From Reichenbachiella faecimaris (GTDB lineage Bacteria; Bacteroidota; Bacteroidia; Cytophagales; Cyclobacteriaceae), in the NCBI RefSeq assembly GCF_900176375.1, contig NZ_FWYF01000001.1, positions 496,001 to 560,000 on the forward strand: a stretch of 64,000 nucleotides of DNA. The letters run 5' to 3'. Below the pieces are notes generated by a model that worked only from the letters and a program-made list of their open reading frames with translations, had not been told where the DNA came from and did not search any database. The translations under genes were made by a program, and so were the position numbers. Positions 8,701 to 17,703 of the stretch are shown in pieces; the stretch's first letter is position 1; every line of letters starts with the position of its first letter.

Positions 8701-9930
8701 CTATTCGAAACGTAGAGAAACGATGGGATCTAATTTTGATGCTTTATAGGCTGGAAGATACCCGGATAATAGCCCAACAATCATCCCCACAAGAAAACCA
8801 AACAACATCCAGAGCCAAGGCACCACAAAAGTATCAGCCAATAAATTGGATATAACATTGCCTACAATAAATCCCAATATCACTCCTCCAAATCCTCCAA
8901 TCTGAGTAATCACAATAGATTCTATTAGGAACTGTTGTCGAATGCGCTTTGGGGTCGCTCCCATGGCCTTTCTTACACCTATCTCTCTCGTGCGTTCTGT
9001 CACAGATACCAACATGATATTCATCAATCCAATAGACGCACCTAAAAGCGTAATAAAGCCAATAGTGAATCCACCAATTCGTAAATAGCCAGTAATCTCT
9101 CCCAGCCGTTCGGCCAAAGATTTCTTTTCTTGTATATCAAAAGAGTCCTCACTTCCAGGTGTATCCCTTCGTATAGCTTTCATCAGCCCTGTGGCTTCTC
9201 CCATCAAATGATCCATTTTTGTGGGGTTCTTTACAGATACACCCACTCGATAGTTAAGCGATCTGTTTTTGGCTAATCGACGTGCTACTGTCAGTGGAAC
9301 AACCACTGCACGATCTGCGCGACCTCCTTCCGTTCCCTGTTTGGCCAATACACCAACTATCTTGAATTTCGAGCCCAGAAAAGAAATGGATTTGTTGACT
9401 GCGCGCTCATTTTCTTTAAATAATGTGCTTAATACCTCATTACCTATCAAAACCACATTAGACCCATTTTGATGTTCAAAAGCAGAGATACTTCTTCCCT
9501 CTTCTACATCATATCCTTCTACGTAGAGATAGTTGATATCTCCTCCCAAGACCGAAAAATTTGGATTAGTGACTTCTGACCCATATTTAACTTCAGCATT
9601 ACGGGTCACGGTCGTGTATAGCGCAGTGACTTCTCCTACATTATAGTTATCTACAAATTGGGAAACTTCATCAAAAGTTAATGCTGAGTAACTTTTCTGA
9701 GATACTCCAGACTTTTTCCCTCTCTCTTCACGCTTATCTTCAATCACAAATGTGTTTGACCCCAAATTTGAGAAACTATCATTGATAGAATTTTGTATAC
9801 CATCTATTGCTGTAAGAATGCCCACCAAGGATGTAATCCCTATGGCTATTATGGCTGCTGTAAGAATGGTTCGGAGTTTATTTGCCAAAATGGATTTGAC
9901 TGCCTCCCTGATATTTTCGATTAGATTCAT
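8701..9930 (-). CDS. MacB-type ABC transporter permease (FtsX/MacB_PCD)
   Basis: A membrane protein of about 409 residues with the MacB architecture: a first transmembrane helix at residues ~18-40 (TILTAAIIAIGITSLVGIL), a large periplasmic MacB core domain (~45-275), then three C-terminal helices forming the FtsX domain, including the conserved TERTREIGVRKAMGAT block. MacB-like pumps use ATP to drive efflux or lipoprotein-related transport from the periplasmic face. The cognate ATPase gene is not adjacent. I prefer the ATG at 9930 over the TTG at 9936. The gene is divergent from 10043. Confidence 0.92.
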   Translation of the reverse strand: MNLIENIREAVKSILANKLRTILTAAIIAIGITSLVGILTAIDGIQNSINDSFSNLGSNTFVIEDKREERGKKSGVSQKSYSALTFDEVSQFVDNYNVGEVTALYTTVTRNAEVKYGSEVTNPNFSVLGGDINYLYVEGYDVEEGRSISAFEHQNGSNVVLIGNEVLSTLFKENERAVNKSISFLGSKFKIVGVLAKQGTEGGRADRAVVVPLTVARRLAKNRSLNYRVGVSVKNPTKMDHLMGEATGLMKAIRRDTPGSEDSFDIQEKKSLAERLGEITGYLRIGGFTIGFITLLGASIGLMNIMLVSVTERTREIGVRKAMGATPKRIRQQFLIESIVITQIGGFGGVILGFIVGNVISNLLADTFVVPWLWMLFGFLVGMIVGLLSGYLPAYKASKLDPIVSLRFE

Positions 9931-10042
9931 AGACAAACGCTTATTGACTTAGACGTATGTCGTGGTAATTTATTACAAGTAAGCAACTAATATTTAAAAG
10001 TTTGAGTTTAAAAAAGAGGAGTTTGTAAATTGGCAACCTAAT

Positions 10043-11308
10043 ATGATGGACATGCGCAAAGGCTTAATTTTTTTCTTCTTTATTGTTTCATTTGGCCTTA
10101 AAGGATCACACATCCTTCTTCCTATGGACAATACCCAGGCCAATCACTTGAAGGCCTATGGTATTGCCTACTGGATTTTACAAAATGAAGTCGAAGTAGA
10201 TTGGCTACTCAACTATAAAGGTGGTGCTTTCATGTTCAAATACGCTCAGAGTTTTGAAAATGAGTTAATCATTCGGGGCGTAAGTTATTTGGTGATTTCT
10301 GATGCTCAAGCCAATGGCATTTTGAGCGAAATCGCAAGCCCATCGTCTAACATGGATGCCATGAAACTGGAAAAATATCCGAAAATTGCGGTCTACTCTC
10401 CTAAAAGCAAACAACCTTGGGATGATGCTGTCACACTTGTGCTTACTTATGCAGAAATACCTTACGATGTAGTTTTTGACGATGAGCTGATGTATGATGA
10501 ACTTCCTAAATACGACTGGCTTCACCTTCATCACGAAGACTTTACTGGTCAGTATGGGCGATTCTACAGAGTTTATCAACACTACCCCTGGTACCAGCAG
10601 CAACAACGTGAATATGAAGAATCTGCCCGAAAGCATGGATTCGCCAAAGTATCTCACTTAAAACTCGGGATAGTCAAAAAAATAGAAGCCTATGTGGCAA
10701 GTGGAGGCTTTCTTTTCGCGATGTGCTCTGCTACGGACACCTATGACATCGCACTCTCTGCTGAGGGTGTAGACATTTGTGAAAGCATGTTCGACGGAGA
10801 TCCAGCAGACCCACAAGCACAAAACAAGCTCGATTTCAAAAAGACATTCGCATTCGAAAATTTTACTTTAGAACGCAATCCATACATCTATGAATTTTCC
10901 AACATAGATACCCAACCCAACCAAAGAGGGCTCAGAGAAAACAACGATTATTTTTCTCTTTTTCAATTTTCAGCCAAATGGGATCCCGTCCCAACCATGC
11001 TTACTCAAAATCATGAGCATATTATTAAAGGATTCATGGGGCAGACAACTGCCTTCAAAAAGCGTTTAGTTAAATCAGATGTGATATTATTGGGGGAAAC
11101 CAAATCCATTGACGAGGCCAAATATATTCATGGAGTCTTTGGGAAGGGATTTTGGACTTTTTATGGCGGACATGACCCAGAGGATTATCAACACCTGGTC
11201 AATGAAGAACCCACTGACCTGAATCTCCATCCAAACTCCCCTGGTTATCGATTGATATTGAATAACATCCTATTCCCAGCAGCAAAGAAGAAAAAACAAA
11301 AGACCTAA
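10043..11308 (+). CDS. Conserved exported Bacteroidota protein (often labelled asparagine synthetase B)
   Basis: This 421-residue protein has an N-terminal signal-like helix (residues ~5-20) directly followed by HILLPMDNTQANHLKAYG. From memory, Bacteroidota homologues are widely auto-named asparagine synthetase B, but I see neither an N-terminal catalytic Cys2 nor an ATP-pyrophosphatase motif, so that name looks wrong. A stretch at ~165-180 (WLHLHHEDFTGQYGRFY) and the later GGFLFAMCSATD block resemble class-I glutamine-amidotransferase-like folds. The true function is unknown; it is probably periplasmic or membrane-associated. The C-terminus is lysine-rich. Three in-frame ATGs (10043, 10046, 10052) make the exact start uncertain. 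Confidence 0.75.
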   Translation: MMDMRKGLIFFFFIVSFGLKGSHILLPMDNTQANHLKAYGIAYWILQNEVEVDWLLNYKGGAFMFKYAQSFENELIIRGVSYLVISDAQANGILSEIASPSSNMDAMKLEKYPKIAVYSPKSKQPWDDAVTLVLTYAEIPYDVVFDDELMYDELPKYDWLHLHHEDFTGQYGRFYRVYQHYPWYQQQQREYEESARKHGFAKVSHLKLGIVKKIEAYVASGGFLFAMCSATDTYDIALSAEGVDICESMFDGDPADPQAQNKLDFKKTFAFENFTLERNPYIYEFSNIDTQPNQRGLRENNDYFSLFQFSAKWDPVPTMLTQNHEHIIKGFMGQTTAFKKRLVKSDVILLGETKSIDEAKYIHGVFGKGFWTFYGGHDPEDYQHLVNEEPTDLNLHPNSPGYRLILNNILFPAAKKKKQKT

Positions 11309-11337
11309 TCTCTAACCAACGAGCAAATTCTTTATCG

Positions 11338-11345
11338 TACATTTG
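11338..11345 (+). promoter_or_regulatory. Candidate -7 element of the SPFH gene
   Basis: TACATTTG matches TAnnTTTG, 30 nt before the ATG at 11376. No convincing -33 box is present. Confidence 0.4.
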
Positions 11346-11375
11346 AAATTGAAATAACCAAAATTCCTTAATAAC

Positions 11376-12200
11376 ATGGATAACAGAAAATTTTTACCTC
11401 TTTTACTAATTCTTGGCTTCGGACTTTTTGTCATTATAGGCCTTTCCTCTAGTTTATTTTACACTATAGGTCCAGCCGAGCGAGCTGTAGTTTTTTATAA
11501 ATTCAGCCAAGGCTTGGACAAAGAAAATGTTATTGGCCCTGGCTTTCATGTGAAAGCACCCTGGAACAGTGTATATGTTTATGATGTCTCTGAAAACAAA
11601 ATTGAAGAGAGTATGGATGTATTAGACAAAAGTGGATTATCTGTGAGCGTGGATGTATCAGTAAGATTCACACCCATGCCTTCTAAAATCGGTCACTTAC
11701 AAGAAACTTTTCAAAAGGACTACATCAACCGTTTAGTTGTACCAGAAGTAAGATCATCTGTGAGACAAGTAATGGGTCGATATACTGCAGAAGAAATCTA
11801 TTCTACCAAAAGGTCAGAAGTAGAAGGAGCCATTAAAAATGAAACTGCAGAAGTGCTGGGTCAAGAAGGAAATAACGTGATCATGAAGGCTTTTTTGATT
11901 CGCGCCATCAACCTACCCGCTCAAATCAAGCAAGCCATAGAAAGCAAGTTACAACAAGAGCAAGAGGCATTAGCCTATCAATTCCGACTTGATAAAGAAA
12001 AAAGTGAAGCAGAGAGAAAGAGAATCGCAGCAGAGGGTGAAGCAGCAGCTAACAAAATTATTAACAGTAGTTTAACAAACGAATTACTGAAAATGAGAGG
12101 GATTGAGGCTACTATTGAGCTATCAAAGTCACCAAATTCGAAAGTAGTGGTGATTGGGGGTGGAGATGAAGGCCTTCCCTTGATATTAAACAATAATTAG
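11376..12200 (+). CDS. Prohibitin-like SPFH/band 7 membrane protein
   Basis: This 274-residue protein has one N-terminal transmembrane helix (residues ~7-30), then an SPFH/band-7 domain (about 28-190) with YTIGPAERAVVF and GPGFHVKAPW motifs. A charged coiled-coil region follows (about 190-235, rich in EAERKRIAAEGEAAA). This is the prohibitin subtype. Prohibitin-like proteins form large membrane rings or cages that organise membrane domains and often control AAA proteases. No partner gene such as ftsH or hflC is adjacent. Citrate synthase follows 75 bp downstream in the same direction, probably from its own start. Confidence 0.92.
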   Translation: MDNRKFLPLLLILGFGLFVIIGLSSSLFYTIGPAERAVVFYKFSQGLDKENVIGPGFHVKAPWNSVYVYDVSENKIEESMDVLDKSGLSVSVDVSVRFTPMPSKIGHLQETFQKDYINRLVVPEVRSSVRQVMGRYTAEEIYSTKRSEVEGAIKNETAEVLGQEGNNVIMKAFLIRAINLPAQIKQAIESKLQQEQEALAYQFRLDKEKSEAERKRIAAEGEAAANKIINSSLTNELLKMRGIEATIELSKSPNSKVVVIGGGDEGLPLILNNN

Positions 12201-12275
12201 ACTTTAAATTGAAGCAATAATTCATTATTTTCGCGTAAAATTTTATTAGTCCTTTCACTAAATCAGAAAAAATCA

Positions 12276-13565
12276 ATGGCAGAAGACACCGCACAAATCA
12301 AAGTAGGAGATAAAAGCATTGAACTTCCATTAATAACCGGTACCGAAAATGAAACCGCCATCAACATTGGCAAGCTAAGGGCAGAAAGTGGTTTAATTAC
12401 CCTTGACCCTGGTTATAAAAACACAGGAGCTACCAAAAGCGCTATCACCTTTTTGGATGGCGAAAAAGGAATCCTGAGGTACAGAGGTTACTCAATAGAA
12501 GAACTGGCAGAAAAATCTACTTTTTTGGAGGTGGCTTATTTGTTGATCTATGGCAACTTGCCAGACACCAAAACATTGGAAGAATTCAGAACGGGTATCA
12601 CCCATCATACTTTGGTGCACGAGGACATCAAGAAGATATTGGAAGGTTTCCCTTCTAACGCACACCCAATGGGCGTTTTATCTTCCTTGGTAACCTCACT
12701 GACGGCTTTCTATCCTGAATCACTTGATCCTAACAGATCAGCTGGGGCTGTAGATATGAGCATCATTAGAATTTTGGCAAAATTGCCAACATTCGCTGCA
12801 TGGGCGTACAAAAACGAAGTAGGCCAGCCCGTGGTTTATCCTGACAATAGTCTGGACTACTGTAGCAATTTCTTGAAAATGATGTTTGCCTTACCAACAG
12901 AAGATTACCAAATTGATCCTGTGGTAGCTAAAGCATTGGATACATTATTGATCCTTCATGCTGATCATGAGCAAAACTGCTCTACTTCTACTGTAAGAAT
13001 CGTTGGGTCGTCTCAGGCTAGCTTATACGCCTCGTTATCCGCAGGTATCAATGCGCTATGGGGACCACTTCATGGTGGAGCTAACCAAGCAGTAATTGAA
13101 ATGCTTGAAAACATCAAGGCTGACGGAGGAGACACTGAAAAGTGGATGAACAAAGCGAAAGACAAAAATGATCCATTCAGGTTGATGGGCTTTGGACATA
13201 GAGTTTACAAAAACTTTGACCCAAGGGCTAGGATCATCAAGAAAGCTGCAGACGATGTTTTAAACAAGCTAGGCGTAGTAGATCCAGTTTTGGATATCGC
13301 CAAAGGTTTGGAAGAAGTTGCATTAAAGGATCCTTACTTCGTAGAAAGAAACCTCTATCCTAACGTAGATTTCTATTCTGGTATCATCTATAGAGCATTA
13401 GGCATCCCAACTGAAATGTTTACTGTGATGTTCGCATTAGGCAGACTACCAGGCTGGATTGCTCAGTGGAAGGAAATGAGAGAAAATAACGAACCCATTG
13501 GTCGTCCAAGACAAGTTTATGTGGGCGAAAAAGAAAGAGGTTATACAAATATCAATAAGAGATAA
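12276..13565 (+). CDS. gltA: Citrate synthase
   Basis: This 429-residue cytosolic enzyme condenses acetyl-CoA and oxaloacetate to citrate, the entry step of the TCA cycle. The catalytic triad is visible: His266 (LWGPLHGGAN), His308 (GFGHRVYK) and Asp365 (NVDFYSG). Its length and N-terminal extension match the large type II bacterial citrate synthases, which are usually hexamers regulated by NADH; that regulation is not read from this sequence. A strong terminator at 13588-13617 ends the transcript. Confidence 0.97.
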   Translation: MAEDTAQIKVGDKSIELPLITGTENETAINIGKLRAESGLITLDPGYKNTGATKSAITFLDGEKGILRYRGYSIEELAEKSTFLEVAYLLIYGNLPDTKTLEEFRTGITHHTLVHEDIKKILEGFPSNAHPMGVLSSLVTSLTAFYPESLDPNRSAGAVDMSIIRILAKLPTFAAWAYKNEVGQPVVYPDNSLDYCSNFLKMMFALPTEDYQIDPVVAKALDTLLILHADHEQNCSTSTVRIVGSSQASLYASLSAGINALWGPLHGGANQAVIEMLENIKADGGDTEKWMNKAKDKNDPFRLMGFGHRVYKNFDPRARIIKKAADDVLNKLGVVDPVLDIAKGLEEVALKDPYFVERNLYPNVDFYSGIIYRALGIPTEMFTVMFALGRLPGWIAQWKEMRENNEPIGRPRQVYVGEKERGYTNINKR

Positions 13566-13587
13566 TAAATTTATCTTCTGAAGAAAG

Positions 13588-13617
13588 AAACCCTGGCCAA
13601 ACAGTCAGGGTTTTTTT
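13588..13617 (+). terminator. Rho-independent terminator after gltA
   Basis: AAACCCTG (13588-13595) pairs with CAGGGTTT (13606-13613) around a 10-nt loop and is followed by a T-tract. Confidence 0.92.
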
Positions 13618-13659
13618 ATGTCTGTATTACCTTAGCCCCTTCACTAGAAATTCAACAAC

Positions 13660-14109
13660 ATGTACAACGTACTTTTATTTGCGCACTCTTGGTTGAGGTG
13701 GATAGTTTTGATCCTCGCACTCATAAATATCTACAAATCATTTGTAGGCACAAGAGGCAATTTGACCTACAGTAAATCTGAAAAAAGTCTGGCAGCTGCT
13801 TTTGTAGGAAGTTTGCATTTGACTTTCCTTTTTGGTTTGATTCTGTATTTCATCAGCCCATACGCTTATCAGGCTTTCGCAGGATCTGAATCTGTGATGA
13901 AAAATGCTACGCTCAGATTCTGGGCTGTCGAACATGCGTTCGTCATGTTCATTGCCATTGCTATGGCTTCTATAGGAAAGGCAAAGGCAAAAAAGGCCAC
14001 AACTGATTCTGAAAAATTCAAAGCTCAGTTGATTTTCTTCTCTATCGCACTGGTACTTATGCTGTCAAGAATTCCTTGGGGAGAAGCAGGAAGACTTTTT
14101 AGGTTTTAA
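13660..14109 (+). CDS. Small four-helix integral membrane protein (cytochrome-b-like)
   Basis: This 149-residue protein has four predicted membrane helices at about residues 8-26, 45-67, 88-105 and 121-140. His9 lies in AHSWLRW, His53 in SLHLTF and His92 in VEHAFVM. Such helix-embedded histidines could coordinate haem, and similar Bacteroidota proteins are often called cytochrome B. Haem binding is inferred only. The gene stands alone between citrate synthase and the convergent maf gene, with a 12-bp palindrome after its stop. Confidence 0.7.
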   Translation: MYNVLLFAHSWLRWIVLILALINIYKSFVGTRGNLTYSKSEKSLAAAFVGSLHLTFLFGLILYFISPYAYQAFAGSESVMKNATLRFWAVEHAFVMFIAIAMASIGKAKAKKATTDSEKFKAQLIFFSIALVLMLSRIPWGEAGRLFRF

Positions 14110-14127
14110 ATAAAACATTTGAATCAG

Positions 14128-14167
14128 CCAATATATAGGCCAGATTTAACACTGACCTATATATTGG
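14128..14167. terminator. Perfect 12-bp inverted repeat between convergent genes
   Basis: CCAATATATAGG (14128-14139) is exactly complementary to CCTATATATTGG (14156-14167), with a 16-nt loop. It fills the gap between the convergent membrane-protein and maf genes, so a bidirectional terminator is the simplest reading, although there is no T-tract. Confidence 0.6.
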
Positions 14168-14173
14168 TCAACG

Positions 14174-14752
14174 CTAATCCAACGGAGAAATGCCAAACTC
14201 CGATCTCAAAACTTGATACACCTTGTGAATAGGTAAACCCATAACATTGTAAAAGGAGCCTTGAATGGATTGAATCCCAACCATTCCCAACCACTCTTGA
14301 ATACCATAGCTACCAGCTTTATCATAAGGCTGGTAGTTTTTTATGTAATAACTGATCTCCTCAGGAGATAAATCTTCAAACTGAACATAAGTTACATCAC
14401 TAAAACTAACCTTGTGATCAGCACTCGATATACATACTCCTGACACAACCTCGTGTGATTTACCAGACATGGAAGCTATCATTTGAAAGGCCTCCTTTTC
14501 ATCTTTTGGTTTACCTAGTATTTGGTCATTAGCTATGACCACAGTGTCCGAGGTGAGAATCACCTCATTTTTATAAATAGCTCGATAAGCCTTATTCTTT
14601 TTCTCAGCCAGAAACTCTGCAATAGCTTGATTGGCAATACTCTCTGCCAATGACTCATCTACATCAAGCACATGCACCTCAAACTGAAATCCAGCATCTT
14701 TCATCAGTTGTTGACGACGGGCTGAATTAGAAGCTACGATCAATTTTTGCAT
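14174..14752 (-). CDS. maf: Maf family nucleoside triphosphate pyrophosphatase
   Basis: Starting from the ATG at 14752 the protein has ~192 residues and begins MQKLIVASNSARRQQL, the canonical Maf opening (S-x-S-x-R-R). DTVVIANDQILGKP and GKSHEVVSGV complete the family motifs. Maf enzymes hydrolyse non-canonical or dTTP/UTP nucleotides to monophosphate and pyrophosphate, helping prevent misincorporation. An upstream ATG at 14791 would add 13 residues without homology and deepen the overlap with the DUF1015 gene, so I reject it. Even so the gene overlaps the end of the upstream DUF1015 gene by 26 nt, implying translational coupling. Confidence 0.93.
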   Translation of the reverse strand: MQKLIVASNSARRQQLMKDAGFQFEVHVLDVDESLAESIANQAIAEFLAEKKNKAYRAIYKNEVILTSDTVVIANDQILGKPKDEKEAFQMIASMSGKSHEVVSGVCISSADHKVSFSDVTYVQFEDLSPEEISYYIKNYQPYDKAGSYGIQEWLGMVGIQSIQGSFYNVMGLPIHKVYQVLRSEFGISPLD

Positions 14753-16028
14753 TATTATCTTCTGGTTTGATTGACCCAAATAAGTATCCACAGATCACTT
14801 TCGGGTAAAAATAAGTTGATTTTTGTGGCAAGGTGTACCCTGAAAAACACACATCTTTTACTGTCTGCATAGGTATCTCCTGAGTAACAATAGCGGCCTG
14901 AACGCTGCCCGAAATCGCCTTCTTAATACAGGTTGACATGCTGCGCTCAAATCTAATCTTCTTCGAACTGGGCTGTTTTTCTTTCTTAATACCCAAGACC
15001 TTTTCCATAATAAAGTAGTGGAGAATTGTAATATCTAATTGCTTGAGAACCTCTGGTACTTCCCATTCTATTTCATAATACTTTTCCTGTCTTAATCTAA
15101 TTTTATAGACCTCATCTCCCATCATCAGACCAAAAGCCCATTTCTTACCTGAAATAACTTCGTTCACGTCTTCATCATTGTCCAATGAGCGAATATGAAA
15201 GTACTCAGATAATTTTTCCAGAAACTGTTCAGGATTAAACTTTTTAATCTTTCTAATCAAACGATGCGTAGGAAAAATACGCAAATCATCAGATTCCGTA
15301 TTGGTCAAATACATGGTGTGAAAATTACAAGGTTCGTCTCCAGTATGGTTCGAATTATTATGGCGCTGCTGATGCAAGTAAGCCAATGCTCCTTGATACC
15401 TATGATGCCCATCTGCTAAAATTACCTGCTTGTCTTTCAGCAGGGTCATGATCTCCTGAATGACTTCATAATCATGTATGACACCAAGTACATCCCTCAC
15501 CCCTTGATAATCTTCACAATCGTAGATAGGACTATGTATCGCATTGTCCATATATGTTTCAATACTTTTCTCAGGATCAGTATAGAGTCCATGTGTAGGA
15601 CTCACATGCATTTGGGTATGCTCTAGCAGTTTCTTCCTATCATCAACTGAGTGTGGCATCGTGTCTTCATGCCGGAGCAATACATTATCTTCCCAATCGT
15701 AAAGCCTGATATTGCAAATAAATCCCTTGCGACAATATTCTTTAGAATCTCGGGGCAATTTGAAGTACTGATAATAGACATAAATCGCAGGGGTCTTGTC
15801 CTGAATAATTACGTCTTTCGATTTCCAATCTTCTATTCTACGTTCGAGTAGCTCACCATCTGGCCCCTCCTTAGGAACACTAATATGAATGCTATTAAAC
15901 TCATTCTTATAAAGTTTTTCGCGATACTTTTCAGAAACTACATCAAATAAGGGAGAAGTGAGTTCATCTATATTTTCTCCTAATATCTCATTATAACGCC
16001 ATGCGCGAAAAGGTTTGATTTCAGCCAT
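14727..16028 (-). CDS. DUF1015 domain protein
   Basis: This 433-residue cytosolic protein opens with MAEIKPFRAWRYN and has the central ILADGHHRYQGALAY motif, both typical of the DUF1015 family. Some relatives have a ParB/sulfiredoxin-like kinase fold and the archaeal SerK branch phosphorylates free serine; whether this bacterial member does the same is not known. It lies 18 bp after the biotin carboxylase gene and overlaps maf, so accC-DUF1015-maf look like one transcript. Confidence 0.88.
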   Translation of the reverse strand: MAEIKPFRAWRYNEILGENIDELTSPLFDVVSEKYREKLYKNEFNSIHISVPKEGPDGELLERRIEDWKSKDVIIQDKTPAIYVYYQYFKLPRDSKEYCRKGFICNIRLYDWEDNVLLRHEDTMPHSVDDRKKLLEHTQMHVSPTHGLYTDPEKSIETYMDNAIHSPIYDCEDYQGVRDVLGVIHDYEVIQEIMTLLKDKQVILADGHHRYQGALAYLHQQRHNNSNHTGDEPCNFHTMYLTNTESDDLRIFPTHRLIRKIKKFNPEQFLEKLSEYFHIRSLDNDEDVNEVISGKKWAFGLMMGDEVYKIRLRQEKYYEIEWEVPEVLKQLDITILHYFIMEKVLGIKKEKQPSSKKIRFERSMSTCIKKAISGSVQAAIVTQEIPMQTVKDVCFSGYTLPQKSTYFYPKVICGYLFGSIKPEDNNAKIDRSF

Positions 16029-16046
16029 TGAGTACTTGTATAATAA

Positions 16047-17534
16047 TTAACGGTAGCTATTTCTAGCCTTCCATTGTTTCGAACTCTTATGGGTACTCAC
16101 GGCAGCAGGATTTGTTTCACTCAAGGCCATAATTGCCATAATTGCTGCAATTTTTTCTTCATTCTCAGTACCTGTATCTAGAACCTCAGGTGTAAAATGA
16201 TGATCAACAAACTTGGTATCAAAGTTTCCACTGACGAATACGTCGTGATTGATGGCATACTTGCAAAACGAAAGTGTTGTCTCTATGCCATTGATTTGAA
16301 ATTCATCTATTGCTCTAGACATTCTGGCAATAGCCTCCTTTCTGGTAGCTCCTTTGGTGATCAACTTGCCGATCATTGGGTCATAATGAATTGGAATATC
16401 CATACCCTCTTCGTATCCGTCGTCCACTCTTACGCCCGGGCCCTGTGGTCTTTTATAGGTAATCAGTTTTCCAATATCTGGAAGAAAGTTGTTTTTAGGA
16501 TTCTCTGCATACACACGAACCTCTAAGGCATGGCCATTTATTTTCAGGTCTTCTTGTGCAAAACTTAGCTTTTCTCCTCTTGCCACTTTGATTTGCTCCT
16601 TTACTAAATCAATTCCAGTGATTTCTTCAGTCACACAATGTTCTACCTGAAGTCTGGTGTTCATTTCTAAAAAGAAGAAATCATGATTTTCATCCACAAT
16701 AAATTCAACTGTTCCTGCTCCTACGTAATTACAAGCTTTCGCTACGTTGATAGCTGTTTCTCCAATTGCCTTTCTTTTTTCCTCATTAAAGATAGAAGAA
16801 GGAGCTTCTTCTATCACTTTCTGATGTCGTCTTTGGATACTGCACTCTCTTTCAAAGAGATGAAGAATATTCCCATGTTCATCACCCAACACTTGCACTT
16901 CTATGTGCCTTGGCGAACCAATATATTTCTCAATAAATACAGAACCATCTCCAAATGCAGACTTAGCTTCACTGATTGCGCGAGTCATTCCCTCTTCCAG
17001 CCCTTCAGTATCTTCTACCACTCTCATTCCTTTTCCGCCTCCACCAGCACTGGCTTTGATCAAAACGGGATATCCAATTTCGCTGGCCACCTTTTTGGCC
17101 AAGGCCAAATCCTCTATGGCTTCATTGATCCCTGGCACCATAGGAATATTATAAGTGGCCACAGCTTTCTTTGCTGCCAGCTTGTCCCCCATTACTTCCA
17201 TAGATTCTGCAGATGGGCCTATCAATATCACGTTGGCCTTTTTTAACCTTCTAGCAAATTCTGCATTCTCCGAAAGGAAACCATAACCTGGATGTACTGC
17301 GTCTACATTGAGGTCATGACACACTTTGATAATGTTATCAATCACCAGATAGGATTGAGCAGAAGCTGCCGGGCCTACACATACTGCTTCATCAGCCAAC
17401 TTCACATGTGGAGCTAATCGATCAGCCTCGCTAAAAACAGCAACTGTGGATATTCCCATTTCCTTAGCAGAACGAATTACACGGATTGCAATCTCTCCTC
17501 GATTGGCTATTAATATTTTCTTAATATTCTTCAT
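16047..17534 (-). CDS. accC: Biotin carboxylase subunit of an acyl-CoA carboxylase
   Basis: This 495-residue protein has the full biotin carboxylase architecture: an N-terminal domain (KKILIANRGEIAIRVIRSA), an ATP-grasp domain with the glycine-rich loop KASAGGGGKGMR (~160-171), the RHQKVIEEAPS block, and the ERECSIQRR and EMNTRLQVEH motifs. It charges the biotin of a carrier protein with CO2. It is about 45 residues longer than E. coli AccC, with a C-terminal tail. In Bacteroidota such enzymes serve acetyl-CoA or propionyl-CoA carboxylases. No biotin carrier or carboxyltransferase gene is adjacent, so the acyl-CoA substrate stays open. Confidence 0.93.
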   Translation of the reverse strand: MKNIKKILIANRGEIAIRVIRSAKEMGISTVAVFSEADRLAPHVKLADEAVCVGPAASAQSYLVIDNIIKVCHDLNVDAVHPGYGFLSENAEFARRLKKANVILIGPSAESMEVMGDKLAAKKAVATYNIPMVPGINEAIEDLALAKKVASEIGYPVLIKASAGGGGKGMRVVEDTEGLEEGMTRAISEAKSAFGDGSVFIEKYIGSPRHIEVQVLGDEHGNILHLFERECSIQRRHQKVIEEAPSSIFNEEKRKAIGETAINVAKACNYVGAGTVEFIVDENHDFFFLEMNTRLQVEHCVTEEITGIDLVKEQIKVARGEKLSFAQEDLKINGHALEVRVYAENPKNNFLPDIGKLITYKRPQGPGVRVDDGYEEGMDIPIHYDPMIGKLITKGATRKEAIARMSRAIDEFQINGIETTLSFCKYAINHDVFVSGNFDTKFVDHHFTPEVLDTGTENEEKIAAIMAIMALSETNPAAVSTHKSSKQWKARNSYR

Positions 17535-17624
17535 TTGGGATAAAGTATTGTTCGAATAATCAATCTAGTAGCGAATATAGATTAAAATATGGCAAAGAAA
17601 TTGCTATCGGGAATATCAAATAAT

Positions 17625-17657
17625 ATTGCGTAAATGTTAACAGAAATGTTAACTTTG
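17625..17657 (+). promoter_or_regulatory. Promoter of the alpha-oxoamine synthase gene
   Basis: A TTG (17626-17628), a 21-bp spacer and TAACTTTG (17650-17657) match the Bacteroidota -33/-7 consensus. A direct repeat AATGTTAAC (17633-17640 region and 17645-17652) overlaps the core and could bind a regulator. Confidence 0.65.
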
Positions 17658-17703
17658 CACTCGTTTTAAAAACAGCATTGTTGCATTAAATCAAAGCAAA
17701 TTA

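Noticed and set aside
10043-11308. Asparagine synthetase B
   Set aside because: No catalytic N-terminal Cys and no ATP-pyrophosphatase loop; a signal-like N-terminus argues for an exported protein.
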